The notes below the pieces were generated by a model. That model saw only the letters and a list, made by a program, of their open reading frames with translations. It searched no databases and was not told the DNA's origin. From SFDP01 sp051891855 (GTDB lineage Bacteria > Bacillota > Clostridia > Lachnospirales > Lachnospiraceae), in assembly GCA_051891855.1 (NCBI GenBank), contig JBJFFP010000021.1, forward strand, positions 1-58,827: a stretch of DNA of 58,827 bases. Direction: 5' to 3'. Positions 50,979 through 58,789 of this stretch are shown here, piece by piece. The position numbers were made by a program, and so were the translations under genes. Every line of letters starts with the position of its first letter. Position 1 is the stretch's first letter.

Positions 50979-51117
50979 ATGGAAACTTCCAGTTTCGTAG
51001 AACTGAAGCAAGAACCAAAAACTTGATATTTTAGTCCTTATAGTTGACAATAAAAAGATATGCCGATGATTTCTGTATACCCTTTTGTTAATTGTAGTTG
51101 TGAAATGAAAGTTGAGG

Positions 51118-51529
51118 TTATGAATAAAGTGATTTTGAGTAAGCGAGAAAAGTCAGGAGAAGCTGATCTGTAGGAATAGAGAAAATACGCTGGATGATCA
51201 AAGCCCACAGAAAAGCTTGCAAAGGGTATTTACGGGTTCTGCCCGTTGATGCATAGAAATGATTTCTGAAAGCAATCGGAATAAACTCATCAATATCGAT
51301 ATGGGTTTCCAATAGAGAAAGAATCGCCGGTTTGTCATTTTCAAATTTTTCCTGGCAATCTGAAAAAATATCTGCCAAATCTTGCTCTGATCTGCCACAT
51401 TCCGTCATTTCGGAGCATTTCACAATAGTCCCGGAAACCCTTGCAAAACAAGGCATTTCCGAGCAAATCAAGGAGAAACAAAACTATGTTAAAAGTACTT
51501 TTCATCTGCCACGGCAATATTTTCCTCAA
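51118..51529 (-). pseudogene. Transposase remnant (IS1182-like), frameshifted
   Basis: The N-terminal start MKSTFNIVLFLLDLLGNALFC (read by parts) and FRDYCEMLRNDG lie in one frame (51518 down to about 51420). The continuation SEQDLADIFSDCQEKFE, THIDIDEFIP, NHFYASTGRTRKYPL and LWALIIQRIFSIPTDQLLL lies in another (51410 down to 51118). The DDE catalytic domain is missing. The family assignment to IS1182-type or a close relative is from memory. Confidence 0.7.
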
Positions 51530-51539
51530 TTTAAAATAG
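51486..51539 (+). pseudogene. Possible 5' scrap of a low-molecular-weight tyrosine phosphatase gene
   Basis: On the plus strand, AGGAG at 51471-51475 is followed at 51486 by a frame starting MLKVLFICHGNI, which matches the start of LMW-PTP proteins (VLFVCHGNICRS). The frame departs after Ile12, just before the Cys-Arg-Ser-Pro part of the P-loop, and stops at 51537-51539. It overlaps the transposase start on the other strand through the palindrome AAAAGTACTTTT, so chance similarity is possible. Confidence 0.25.
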
Positions 51540-51681
51540 CCTGTAAAAAGGGCATTTCCAGGGCAAAGGAGGTGAAGCGTACCACTTTTGCAGAGAGAAA
51601 AAATTTAATAGAGCTTAAACTCATAGATGGTGTTTTGACAAATATTGCTGTCGGGACACCATTTTTTAAATTGTAGCATCT

Positions 51682-51790
51682 GAATATTTTTGTTGATTAT
51701 GTCAAAAATATTCAATGAAGAATTGATTGTTATCACTAAAGAGCATATAATAATTTTGAAAGAAAACATCAATAGTGTCAAAAATATTCA
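51682..51790. repeat. AT-rich inverted and direct repeats upstream of the ATPase gene
   Basis: GAATATTTTTG (51682-51692) and CAAAAATATTC (51703-51713) are perfect 11-bp inverted arms with a 10-bp gap. The right arm recurs as TGTCAAAAATATTCA at 51776-51790, ending 15 bases before the ATG at 51805. A shared site for a DNA-binding protein, possibly controlling the ATPase, is likely. Confidence 0.5.
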
Positions 51791-51804
51791 GTTAGGAGAT
51801 TGAG

Positions 51805-53058
51805 ATGAACATTAAGAGAGATAAGTACTTAAATGATTTAATTAATAGAATGCATAATGGAATGATTAAGGTTGTGACCGGAATTAGAAGGTGTGGGAAA
51901 TCATATTTAATTTTTACTATCTTTAAAAACTATTTGGTGGAAAAAGGTGTTGACGAAAGGCATATCATCTCTATTGAATTAGACCAACGAAAAGATAAGA
52001 AGTATCGTAATCCGGATGTTATTTTGGAATATATAGAATCTAGTATAGTTGATGACGAACAGTATTATGTGTTATTGGATGAAGTGCAATTGCTGGAAGA
52101 ATTTGAAGAAGTACTGAACTCGCTTCTGCATATTAAAAATGTCGACGTATATGTAACCGGGACTAACTCTAAATTTCTTTCAAAGGATGTTATTACAGAA
52201 TTTAGAGGTAGGGGAGATGAAATTCACATTTATCCTTTGACATTCAAGGAATTTATGCAGGTATATGAAGGGGATGTGTATCATGGATGGGCAGAGTATG
52301 TGATATATGGTGGACTGCCTCTGACAGTAACTATGAAAACGGAAGAACAAAAGATTAATTATTTGACCAGGTTATTTGAGGAGACCTATTTGGTAGATAT
52401 CATTGAGCGGCACCATATTGAGAAGTCACAGGAATTAGAAGACTTAGTAAATATTCTCGCGTCTGCAATCGGTTCTCTTACAAATGTACCAAAAATAGAA
52501 GCAACTTTTAGAAGTGTGGTACAGTCAAATATCAGCGGTAATACGATTAGACAGTATATTGAATATTTAGAGGATGCTTTTGTTATCAATAAAGCAAATC
52601 GTTATAATGTGAAAGGCAGAAAATATATCGGGACACCTTTAAAATACTATTTTGAAGATGTGGGGCTTCGTAATGCCAGATTGGGATTTCGACAAATTGA
52701 AGAAACACACATCATGGAGAATATTGTTTATAACGAATTGCGTAGTCGGGGATTTTCCGTGGATGTGGGTGTTGTAGAAAAAAGAGGGTTGAATCAGGAG
52801 GGCAAAACGGAACGAACCTATTTGGAGATTGACTTTATAGCAAATCTTGGTAGTAAGCGTTATTATATTCAGTCCGCATTTAGTATGCCGACGGAAGAGA
52901 AGCGATTGCAGGAGAAGGCATCGCTGGTTAATGTGAATGATTCCTTTAAGAAGATTATTCTGGTTAAGGATGTTATGAACGTGACAAGAGATGAGGATGG
53001 TATTACGACTATGAGCATTTATGATTTTCTGTTGAAGGAGAATAGTTTGGAGTTGTAA
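51805..53058 (+). CDS. AAA ATPase with DUF4143
   Basis: 417 residues. AAA domain (about 15-150) with Walker A TGIRRCGKS near 26-34 (GxxRxGKS form), Walker B YYVLLDEVQLLEEF near 89-102 and sensor TGTNSKFLS near 120-128; the DUF4143 nuclease-like or effector domain covers about 200-400. GRGDEIHIYPLTFKEF and YGGLPLTV are family marks. These proteins are frequent in bacterial genomes, often in accessory regions, and have no settled role. ATG 51805 follows TTAGGAGATTGAG. It looks complete among broken neighbours. Confidence 0.85.
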   Translation: MNIKRDKYLNDLINRMHNGMIKVVTGIRRCGKSYLIFTIFKNYLVEKGVDERHIISIELDQRKDKKYRNPDVILEYIESSIVDDEQYYVLLDEVQLLEEFEEVLNSLLHIKNVDVYVTGTNSKFLSKDVITEFRGRGDEIHIYPLTFKEFMQVYEGDVYHGWAEYVIYGGLPLTVTMKTEEQKINYLTRLFEETYLVDIIERHHIEKSQELEDLVNILASAIGSLTNVPKIEATFRSVVQSNISGNTIRQYIEYLEDAFVINKANRYNVKGRKYIGTPLKYYFEDVGLRNARLGFRQIEETHIMENIVYNELRSRGFSVDVGVVEKRGLNQEGKTERTYLEIDFIANLGSKRYYIQSAFSMPTEEKRLQEKASLVNVNDSFKKIILVKDVMNVTRDEDGITTMSIYDFLLKENSLEL

Positions 53059-53073
53059 TGAAAAGGAGGATAC

Positions 53074-53133
53074 TATGCCATTAGAAATAGGTGGAAGAGC
53101 CCCCTTATTCAAAGATGAAATCAGGATGACCTG
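53074..53133 (+). CDS. 5' scrap of the AAA ATPase-like gene or short ORF
   Basis: AAAGGAGG (53061-53068) followed by ATG 53074 opens a frame starting MPLEIGGRAP, which stops after 19 codons. The beginning looks like a genuine N-terminus, but the rest is read through the antisense end of an IS66-type fragment. It may be the original start of the gene whose body resumes at 53223. Confidence 0.3.
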
Positions 53134-53222
53134 AGATTGCATTTTTTATTGCTTCGTAAGCATTGTATCCCTGCTTATGTGCCGTACCAACGTAAGACAT
53201 AGATAATGTAGATACGATAAAC
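53105..53222 (-). mobile_element. C-terminal fragment of an IS66-type transposase
   Basis: On the minus strand the frame ending at TAA 53105-53107 encodes SMSYVGTAHKQGYNAYEAIKNAISGHPDF by parts (SYVGTAHKQG, AYEAIKNAI), which I recall as the extreme C-terminus of IS66-type transposases. Only about 40 residues remain. It separates two pieces of a defence-type ATPase gene, so an insertion followed by deletion is the simple explanation. Confidence 0.45.
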
Positions 53223-54005
53223 TTGGTTGCAAATCAGAGTTTATCAAAAGATGAACTGTTTCTTTCGAATGGATTCAAACTTTTGATTTCGCAAGGCTTG
53301 TCAAAAATTATAATTGATTGGTTCACCGAGAAGTTTATGGTTATCTATAGAGCAGATGCTATTCAATCAATTAGGCGCTTTTCGGATCCGCAGAAGAAAA
53401 CAATATATGTTGAAAAGACAATAAATGAGGCCGCAAAAGTTTTTGGTATTAATTCCAACTCAGTTGCTTATGTCGCTAATGGTGATGATGGAGAAGCAAG
53501 GCTTTGTTCAATTTTTGAAGATAAAAATGATAAATCAAGTGTTAAAGCAGTTTTAGCAGAAGTGTTTGAGTCATTTGGAACCATTCGATTTGTAAATATG
53601 TTTCCTTTGGTATTAAGAGCAATAGCTACAGGTGGAACATTGGTCGTTGATGAATTTGATGCATCAATACATCCAATGGCGTTGATGAGTATAATTAGTA
53701 TATTCCATAATGATGATATCAACAAGAAACATGCACAGCTCATTTTTAATACGCATAACCCTATTTTTTTAAATTCTAATATATTTAGACGTGATGAAAT
53801 CAAGTTTGTCGAAAAAGATGATGTTTCTCTTCTTAGTGAGATATATTCATTATCAGATTTTGGAACAGCTGGTGAAAATGGGGTACGAAAAGGCGACGAC
53901 TACATGAAGAATTACTTCGTAAGTCAATATGGCGCAATAAAGAACATAGATTTTTCTCCTATATTTGAGAATATGTTTTCAAAGGAGGGAAATAATGGCG
54001 AATAG
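53223..54005 (+). pseudogene. AAA ATPase (RloA/AbiLi-like), 5' end lost
   Basis: 260 codons of an AAA_15/21-type ATPase: LVLRAIATGGTLVVDEFDASIHPMAL (by parts; Walker B VVDEFDASIHP), IFNTHNPIFLNSNIFRRDEI with the switch His, and a C-terminal KGDDYMKNYFVSQYGA. The N-terminal Walker A region is absent; an IS66-type scrap and a foreign 5' piece occupy its place. The 3' end overlaps the start of an RloB-like gene by 11 bases. Intact pairs of this type correspond to AbiL-like abortive-infection systems (from memory). As it stands it cannot bind ATP normally. Confidence 0.7.
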
Positions 54006-54574
54006 AAAGAGTACTAAAAAGTATTTTTAAGGTTGCAATTGATTGTAAGATTGAAAAGGACCCGCTAAAGCGAGCTAAGGGGTTAGTAACAACAACTAAA
54101 ACAGAGATATATCATATTTCGGATTACGAAAGTGATGAAGCGGTACATGTGAAACAGTTTACAGATACGATGGATCGAATGAAAGCTGCCATGGGGCTTG
54201 GAAAACAAATAACTTACAAGTTTGGTTATAGCAACTTTACTTTTGATTTATGGATTGTTTTACATAAGGCGGATTGTTTTGGTTCCCTTGCGCATAGAAA
54301 GAATTACTTGTCACACATTAACAGAGCTTATGGTGAAGAATTTGAAAGCATGGATGAGTATAAGCATGAGGATAATTTTAAAAGATGTCTTAAAAAGCTT
54401 TCATTGGATGATGTAATAAAAGCTGTAGAGCGAAGTGAGAAGATAATGGAAAATAATGTAGTCGCTGGATATGTTATGCAAAAATATAAAGGTTTTTCAT
54501 ATTACAAGGAGAATCCTTCTTTGGCGGTGTGGGAAGCAATTAAGAAAGTTTTGAAGGATTGTAGATTAATATAG
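53995..54574 (+). pseudogene. RloB-like (AbiLii) gene with internal deletion
   Basis: A start ATG 53995 with AAGGAGG upstream opens MANRKSTKKYF and meets TAA at 54028-54030. The body resumes at once in another frame (KVAIDCKIEKDPLK at about 54032) and runs to the stop at 54574, including FTFDLWIVLHKADCFG, HRKNYLSHINRAYG and NPSLAVWEAIKKVL. The middle of the RloB N-terminal domain (CEG-type motif) is missing, so a deletion with frameshift has occurred. It was the second gene of a translationally coupled pair with the ATPase. Confidence 0.65.
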
Positions 54575-54714
54575 TATATATTGGTAGCACTTGTAGAAAT
54601 ACAGGCGCTTTTATATTGCAGAAAACGGATATGTGAGGATTTGAACACTTGCTCTGAGTAAGTGCGGGGCAAGTAGTGATCAAGTTGAAATTTTGATGGA
54701 AAGGGGGTATGACC

Positions 54715-54816
54715 ATGGCAGGAAGAAAACCAAAGCCTACAGCGATTAAGGAGCTGGAAGGTAATCCGGGGAAAAGAAAACTGAATACAAAAGAACCAAT
54801 TCCGGCAAAGGGAAAA
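54715..54816 (+). pseudogene. Phage terminase small subunit (P27 type), N-terminal fragment
   Basis: AAAGGGGGT precedes ATG 54715; the frame begins MAGRKPKPTAIKELEGNPGK, the typical start of P27-family small terminases. Similarity ends at about codon 34 (PAKGK) where the DNA joins large-terminase sequence in another frame. The nominal frame continues to 54915 as antisense-free nonsense. Confidence 0.8.
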
Positions 54817-55557
54817 CAAGACCTAAGGACTATCCGAAGCTTAAGAATTATCAGCCTACGAGATTTATGCTTCCCACATCCCATTATGATAAGGCAAAAG
54901 CAGACAGGGCAGTAAAATTTATTGAAAACCTGTGTCATACCAAAGGTAAGTGGGCTGGCAAGAGATTCTGGCTGTTGCCTTGGCAGGAGCAGTTGATCAG
55001 AGATATTTTTGGAATTATAAAGCCGGATGGGAACAGGCAGTTCCGTACAGCATTTGTTGAAATATGCAAGAAGGTGGGTAAGAGCGAATTGGCAGCAGCT
55101 ATCGCTCTTTATCTTTTGTATGCGGATAATGAGCCAAGTGCTGAAGTTTATGGCGCTACGGCGGATCGTCAGCAGGCATCCATCGTATTTGATGTGGTAA
55201 GGCAGATGGTTGAGATGTCACCTGCTCTTATGAAGAGAAGTAAGCTGATGTCAGCCACCAAGCGAATTGTCAATTATGGCAACGCCGGATTTTATCAGGT
55301 GTTATCTGCAGAGGTCGGAAGTAAGCACGGTTTTTCGATTTCGGGACTTGTGTTCGATGAAATTCATACACAGCCGAATCGTCAGTTATACGATGTTTGA
55401 GACCGATGCTGCGGAGAATATCAAGGTTACCAAGGCGAAATCAAAAGAGAAGATTGATGGAATTGTTGCTTCCATAATGGCTCTGGATAGATGTCTGAGA
55501 AATCAGGGTGAGCCACAGGGAAGTGTTTATGATGAGAGAGGATTGTTAATCTTGTAA
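54817..55557 (+). pseudogene. Phage terminase large subunit with internal deletion
   Basis: From about 54822 the frame reads PKDYPKLKNYQPTRFMLP, WLLPWQEQLIRDIFG, FVEICKKVGKSE (Walker A-like) and GLVFDEIHTQPNR (Walker B), then stops at 55400 just after QLYDV. In another frame, from about 55390, FETDAAENIKVTKAKSKEK and the terminal SVYDERGLLIL are the true C-terminus of the same protein. About 230 of roughly 560 residues remain. Both the front and the nuclease domain have been deleted. Confidence 0.8.
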
Positions 55558-55562
55558 TCTAC

Positions 55563-55606
55563 TTGACAAACTATCAATTGACTAGTATACTATCAATTGA
55601 TAGTAT
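55563..55606 (+). promoter_or_regulatory. Promoter and palindromic operator of the toxin/antitoxin pair
   Basis: TTGACA 55563-55568 and TATACT 55586-55591 are 17 bp apart. ATACTATCAATTGATAGTAT (55587-55606) is a perfect 20-bp palindrome over the -10 box, and its left half CTATCAATTGA recurs at 55571-55581 in the spacer. Autoregulation by the antitoxin's helix-turn-helix is likely. Confidence 0.85.
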
Positions 55607-55618
55607 GAGTGTTCGGAG

Positions 55619-56032
55619 GTGGTTATAATTTTCCTTAGTACACAATCGAAAAAGAGAGAAGTTATTGCATTTCTGGATGAATTAAAGTCGATACTGGAGA
55701 ATGCAGATTTTGATATAGATACAGATCTTACTTTGATTAGCAAAAAGAAACAGGGTCAAGATCAAAAATATTCAACACCATATACTTTATTGGATCTTGA
55801 TTACGATACGGAAGATGTAGTAGAGCGGCTGAAAGAACTTACCGTAGCAGAATATTCTGAGACCAAAATAGATAAAGATGATTTGAATCCGCCATTATTA
55901 TTTGTTTTTGGGAAGGATATAAATAGTAAGCTTGTATATGTGAAGTTAAAGATTAAAGGAGATCAGCAGAGACATGTATTATGCGTGTCGTTCCACTATG
56001 CGAAGGAGAAAATGACATTTCCTTACGCATAA
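55619..56032 (+). CDS. Putative toxin of a Panacea-type pair
   Basis: Up to 137 residues, no signal peptide; N-terminal helix (SKKREVIAFLDELKSIL) and a C-terminal beta region ending VLCVSFHYAKEKMTFPYA. The ending and size recall small RNase-type toxins of the MqsR/BrnT class, but no catalytic motif is certain. The start is odd: GTG 55619 overlaps the GGAGG ribosome site (55615-55619). With normal spacing translation would begin at ATA 55625 or ATT 55628, which are rare start codons and might keep expression low. It is followed 25 bases later by the Panacea antitoxin. Confidence 0.65.
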   Translation: MVIIFLSTQSKKREVIAFLDELKSILENADFDIDTDLTLISKKKQGQDQKYSTPYTLLDLDYDTEDVVERLKELTVAEYSETKIDKDDLNPPLLFVFGKDINSKLVYVKLKIKGDQQRHVLCVSFHYAKEKMTFPYA

Positions 56033-56057
56033 TGGAATTGCAAAGGAGGTAAGAAAA

Positions 56058-57101
56058 ATGGAGGCTAACACATTATTAAGAAAGGTTCATATGAATTGTC
56101 CTTTATGCGACAAGACACATGAAGTTGAAGAAAGAAAACGTGTTACATCAATTGTATTAAAGGGAGAAGAAGTAACCTACGAGGAGAGGTTTTATTTTTG
56201 TGCCAATGCGGACGAAGATGAGAATGAATTTGAAACGGGAACTATGACCAATGAGAATCTCTTAAATGCTAGAAATGCATACCGTATTAAGAAAGGCTTG
56301 CTTACATCTTATGAGATAGTAGAGATAAGAGAAAGCTATGGGCTATCCCAGGTTGATTTGGCAAAACTTCTGGGATGGGGAGAGGCTACTATTTCTCGTT
56401 ACGAGAGTAAAGCGATTCAAGATGAGGCTTATGATACCATGCTTCGTCTAATTAAGGATAATCCACTTCAAGCATTAGAATTCTTAAAAAAGAATGCGGA
56501 TAAATTTACTCCACAGAAGAGAATGGAAATAAAGTCAAAAATCGTTGAAAAGCTTGATTCATATGGAAAAGAATATCTGACACGCCAAACTTTTGAAGGT
56601 GAGTATGCTAATTTTGAAGAACCGTCTGATTCAAATGGTTTTACGGTTTTGAATATTGATAAGATAGAGGCAATGATTTCCTACATTGCGGAGAAAGTAT
56701 CAAACTTATTTAAGGTAAAACTGATGAAAATGTTGTGGTATTCGGATGTTCTGTCATTCATTGAGAATGGATTTGCTATGACTGGTATGGTATATAGACA
56801 TGAACCAATGGGAGCCTTGCCTATAGGACATTATAGTTTGATGAATCTTGAAAATCTCAACATTAAAGAAGAGATGAGCTATAACTATGATACGATGCTT
56901 CATGTTTATCCCACTGTTGGAATAGATTATTCTATATTAAGTGATAGAGAAAAGGCTATTCTGGATAAGGTGATTGAGAAATTCAAAAATTATAAGGCGA
57001 AGGATATTGTAGATTATATGCATGAAGAAAAGGCATATAAGGAGACGAATGCGGGAGAGATTATTCCTTTTAGCTTGGCAAAACAAATAAGAAGTTTTTA
57101 A
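56058..57101 (+). CDS. Panacea-domain antitoxin with zinc ribbon and helix-turn-helix
   Basis: 347 residues in three parts. Residues 10-60 carry a YgiT-type zinc ribbon with CPLC (14-17) and a single later Cys (FYFCANA), so the second CxxC is incomplete. Residues about 90-145 form an XRE-type HTH (LSQVDLAKLLGWGEATISRYE by parts). Residues about 200-340 match the Panacea/DUF4065 (SocA) domain (KVSNLFKVKLMKMLWYSDVLSF, GMVYRHEPMGALP). Panacea proteins neutralise many unrelated toxins by direct binding. AAGGAGG lies 9 bases upstream of ATG 56058. It probably represses its own promoter through the palindrome at 55587-55606. Confidence 0.85.
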   Translation: MEANTLLRKVHMNCPLCDKTHEVEERKRVTSIVLKGEEVTYEERFYFCANADEDENEFETGTMTNENLLNARNAYRIKKGLLTSYEIVEIRESYGLSQVDLAKLLGWGEATISRYESKAIQDEAYDTMLRLIKDNPLQALEFLKKNADKFTPQKRMEIKSKIVEKLDSYGKEYLTRQTFEGEYANFEEPSDSNGFTVLNIDKIEAMISYIAEKVSNLFKVKLMKMLWYSDVLSFIENGFAMTGMVYRHEPMGALPIGHYSLMNLENLNIKEEMSYNYDTMLHVYPTVGIDYSILSDREKAILDKVIEKFKNYKAKDIVDYMHEEKAYKETNAGEIIPFSLAKQIRSF

Positions 57102-57120
57102 ATAAAGTTTTATTGAAGAG

Positions 57121-57149
57121 GGCACTTGCAGAAATGTAAGTGCCTTTTT
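57121..57149 (+). terminator. Terminator of the toxin/antitoxin operon
   Basis: GGCACTTGCA and TGTAAGTGCC form a 10-bp stem with a GAAA tetraloop and one G-U pair, followed by TTTTTG. Confidence 0.85.
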
Positions 57150-57164
57150 GTATGGAGGTAAATG

Positions 57165-57748
57165 ATGAGCGTGTTTAGCAAATTGTTTCGTGGCAGGGAT
57201 GCTCCCACAGACAGGACTTCAGGTAGTGCGTATTCATTCTTTATGGGTGGGATCACTTCTGGGAAGAGAGTGAATGAGAGAACAGCGATGCAGATGACGG
57301 CGGTGTACTCTTGCGTTAGGATATTGTCGGAGGAAGTGGCTGGACTTCCATTACAGTTTTACAGATATACCAAGGATGGTGGGAAAGAAAAGGCGGTGGA
57401 TCATCCGCTTTATTTCTTGCTCCACGATGAACCAAATCCGGAGATGACTTCGTTTGTATTTCGAGAGACCTTGATGACGCATTTGCTTCTTTGGGGGAAT
57501 GCGTACAGTCAGATCATCCGGAATGCGAGGGGCGAGATTATTGCACTTTATCCGTTGATGCCGGACAGGATGACGGTAAATCGGGATGGGGATGGACAAC
57601 TTTATTATGAGTACAACATGAGTACGGATGATGCTCATACTTTGAAGGGGTCTACGGTGAGGCTGCAGCCACACGATGTACTTCATATTCCGGGACTGGG
57701 ATTTGATGGTCTTGTGAGGTACAGTCCGATAGCGATGGCTACTGCAAG
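57165..57748 (+). pseudogene. Phage portal protein, N-terminal part
   Basis: ATG 57165 (GGAGG 6 bases upstream) opens the N-terminal 195 residues of an HK97-type portal: SVFSKLFRGR, AVYSCVRILSEEVAGLPLQFY (by parts), DHPLYFLLHDEPNPEMTS, LLWGNAYSQIIRN and HDVLHIPGLGFDG. At about 57748, just after IAMATAS, it joins the catalytic part of an integrase. The nominal portal frame runs on to 57812 without similarity. Half of a normal portal is missing. Confidence 0.8.
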
Positions 57749-58383
57749 TATTATGACGGTATGTACATTCTGTTTAAGACAGGGATGCGTATTTCGGAGT
57801 TTACAGGATTGACGCTGAAGGATCTGGACATGGAGAACAGAACCATCAATATCGACCATCAGCTTCAGAAGACCGGGACGTTGGTTTATATCGATACTAC
57901 AAAACCTACGCCGGTACCAGAGTGATTCCGATGCAGGACGATGTGTATGAATGCTTTCAGAATATCATCAAGGCAAGACCTAAGCTTAAGGTTGAGCCTA
58001 TGATTGATGGTTACTCAGGCTTCCTTTGCTTTGACAAGGACGGCAAGCCGATGGTGGCTATGCACTGGGAGAAGTACTTCCAGCACGCAGTTGATAAGTA
58101 TAACAGCATTTATCGCATTCAGCTTCCGAAGATCACACCTCATGTATGCAGACACACGTACTGTTCTAATATGGCGAAGTCGGGAATGAATCCGAAGGTG
58201 CTTCAGTACCTGATGGGGCATTCGGATATCAGTGTCACTCTCAATACCTATACTCATCTTAAGCTGGACGATGCAAGAGAGGAAGTTGAGAAGCTTGCTC
58301 GTAAGCAGGCAGAGGCTGATGCAGAGCTTAAATAGCTTGGCATGAAAGTGGATGCTAAAGACAGATTTAGAAAGTCGGTTTAG
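57749..58383 (+). pseudogene. Tyrosine integrase (Tn916-Int-like), catalytic part only
   Basis: From 57749 the frame encodes YDGMYILFKTGMRISEF (first catalytic Arg), then DLDMENRTINIDHQLQ up to 57901. A single-base loss in an A-tract (57901-57904) shifts the rest to the frame of RVIPMQDDVYECFQ, HVCRHTYCSNMAKSGM (His-x-x-Arg), YLMGHSDISVTLNTYTH (His and Tyr nucleophile). A TAG at 58333-58335 interrupts the tail and a matching LGMKVDAKDRFRKSV follows to TAG 58381-58383. The N-terminal arm- and core-binding domains are gone, so it is inactive. Confidence 0.8.
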
Positions 58384-58418
58384 ACCATCAAAACGGTAAC
58401 CATTTAAGTTTAGACCAT
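58378..58418 (+). repeat. Short direct repeat after the integrase
   Basis: GTTTAGACCAT occurs at 58378-58388 and 58408-58418, 30 bp apart. The first copy includes the native integrase stop. A tandem repeat just beyond an integrase gene may belong to an attachment-site region, but no second end is identified. Confidence 0.35.
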
Positions 58419-58642
58419 GCAAGAAAGTCAGTATTTATAAGAATCATGCAGAATTTTATTTAAAAGAGCTTGATGCACTGACCAAAGAGGAAGGGATAGA
58501 ATATCAGCTAATTGCTATATATGATGATAAAATGAATAAACGAGAATATAGATGGCCAATTCCTGGAAGTATGAGAATAGAAAATGTAATAAATGTTGTG
58601 GCGGGAATATATATTCATTTGATGGTATCTATGAAAATTTAG
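58400..58642 (+). pseudogene. 3' fragment of an unidentified gene
   Basis: An open frame without a start codon reads KNHAEFYLKELDALTKEEG, YQLIAIYDDKMNKREYRW and ends VAGIYIHLMVSMKI then TAG 58640-58642. Composition is that of a soluble C-terminal domain. It begins right after the integrase repeats, so its 5' end was probably lost at the element boundary. A terminator follows. The family is not recognised. Confidence 0.4.
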
Positions 58643-58659
58643 GTAATAAGTTTTGAATT

Positions 58660-58696
58660 AAACCTCATTGAGTGTAAAAACTTGATGAGGTTTTTC
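58660..58696 (+). terminator. Intrinsic terminator
   Basis: AACCTCAT (58661-58668) pairs with ATGAGGTT (58685-58692), followed by TTTTCT. Confidence 0.75.
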
Positions 58697-58704
58697 TAAT
58701 TCTA

Positions 58705-58733
58705 TTGATAAATTTCATGTTTTGACATATAAT
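58705..58733 (+). promoter_or_regulatory. Promoter of the DinJ/RelB-type gene
   Basis: TTGATA 58705-58710 and TATAAT 58728-58733 are 17 bp apart, 56 bases before the start codon. Confidence 0.65.
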
Positions 58734-58789
58734 AATATTACAAACACATGCAAAACAACTACACAAAGTATGGTGAAGGAGGAATCATT

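Noticed and set aside
53223..54574. CBASS, retron or Septu interpretation of the ATPase pair
   Set aside because: No cyclase, reverse transcriptase or HNH motif is visible; the second gene has RloB-like features.
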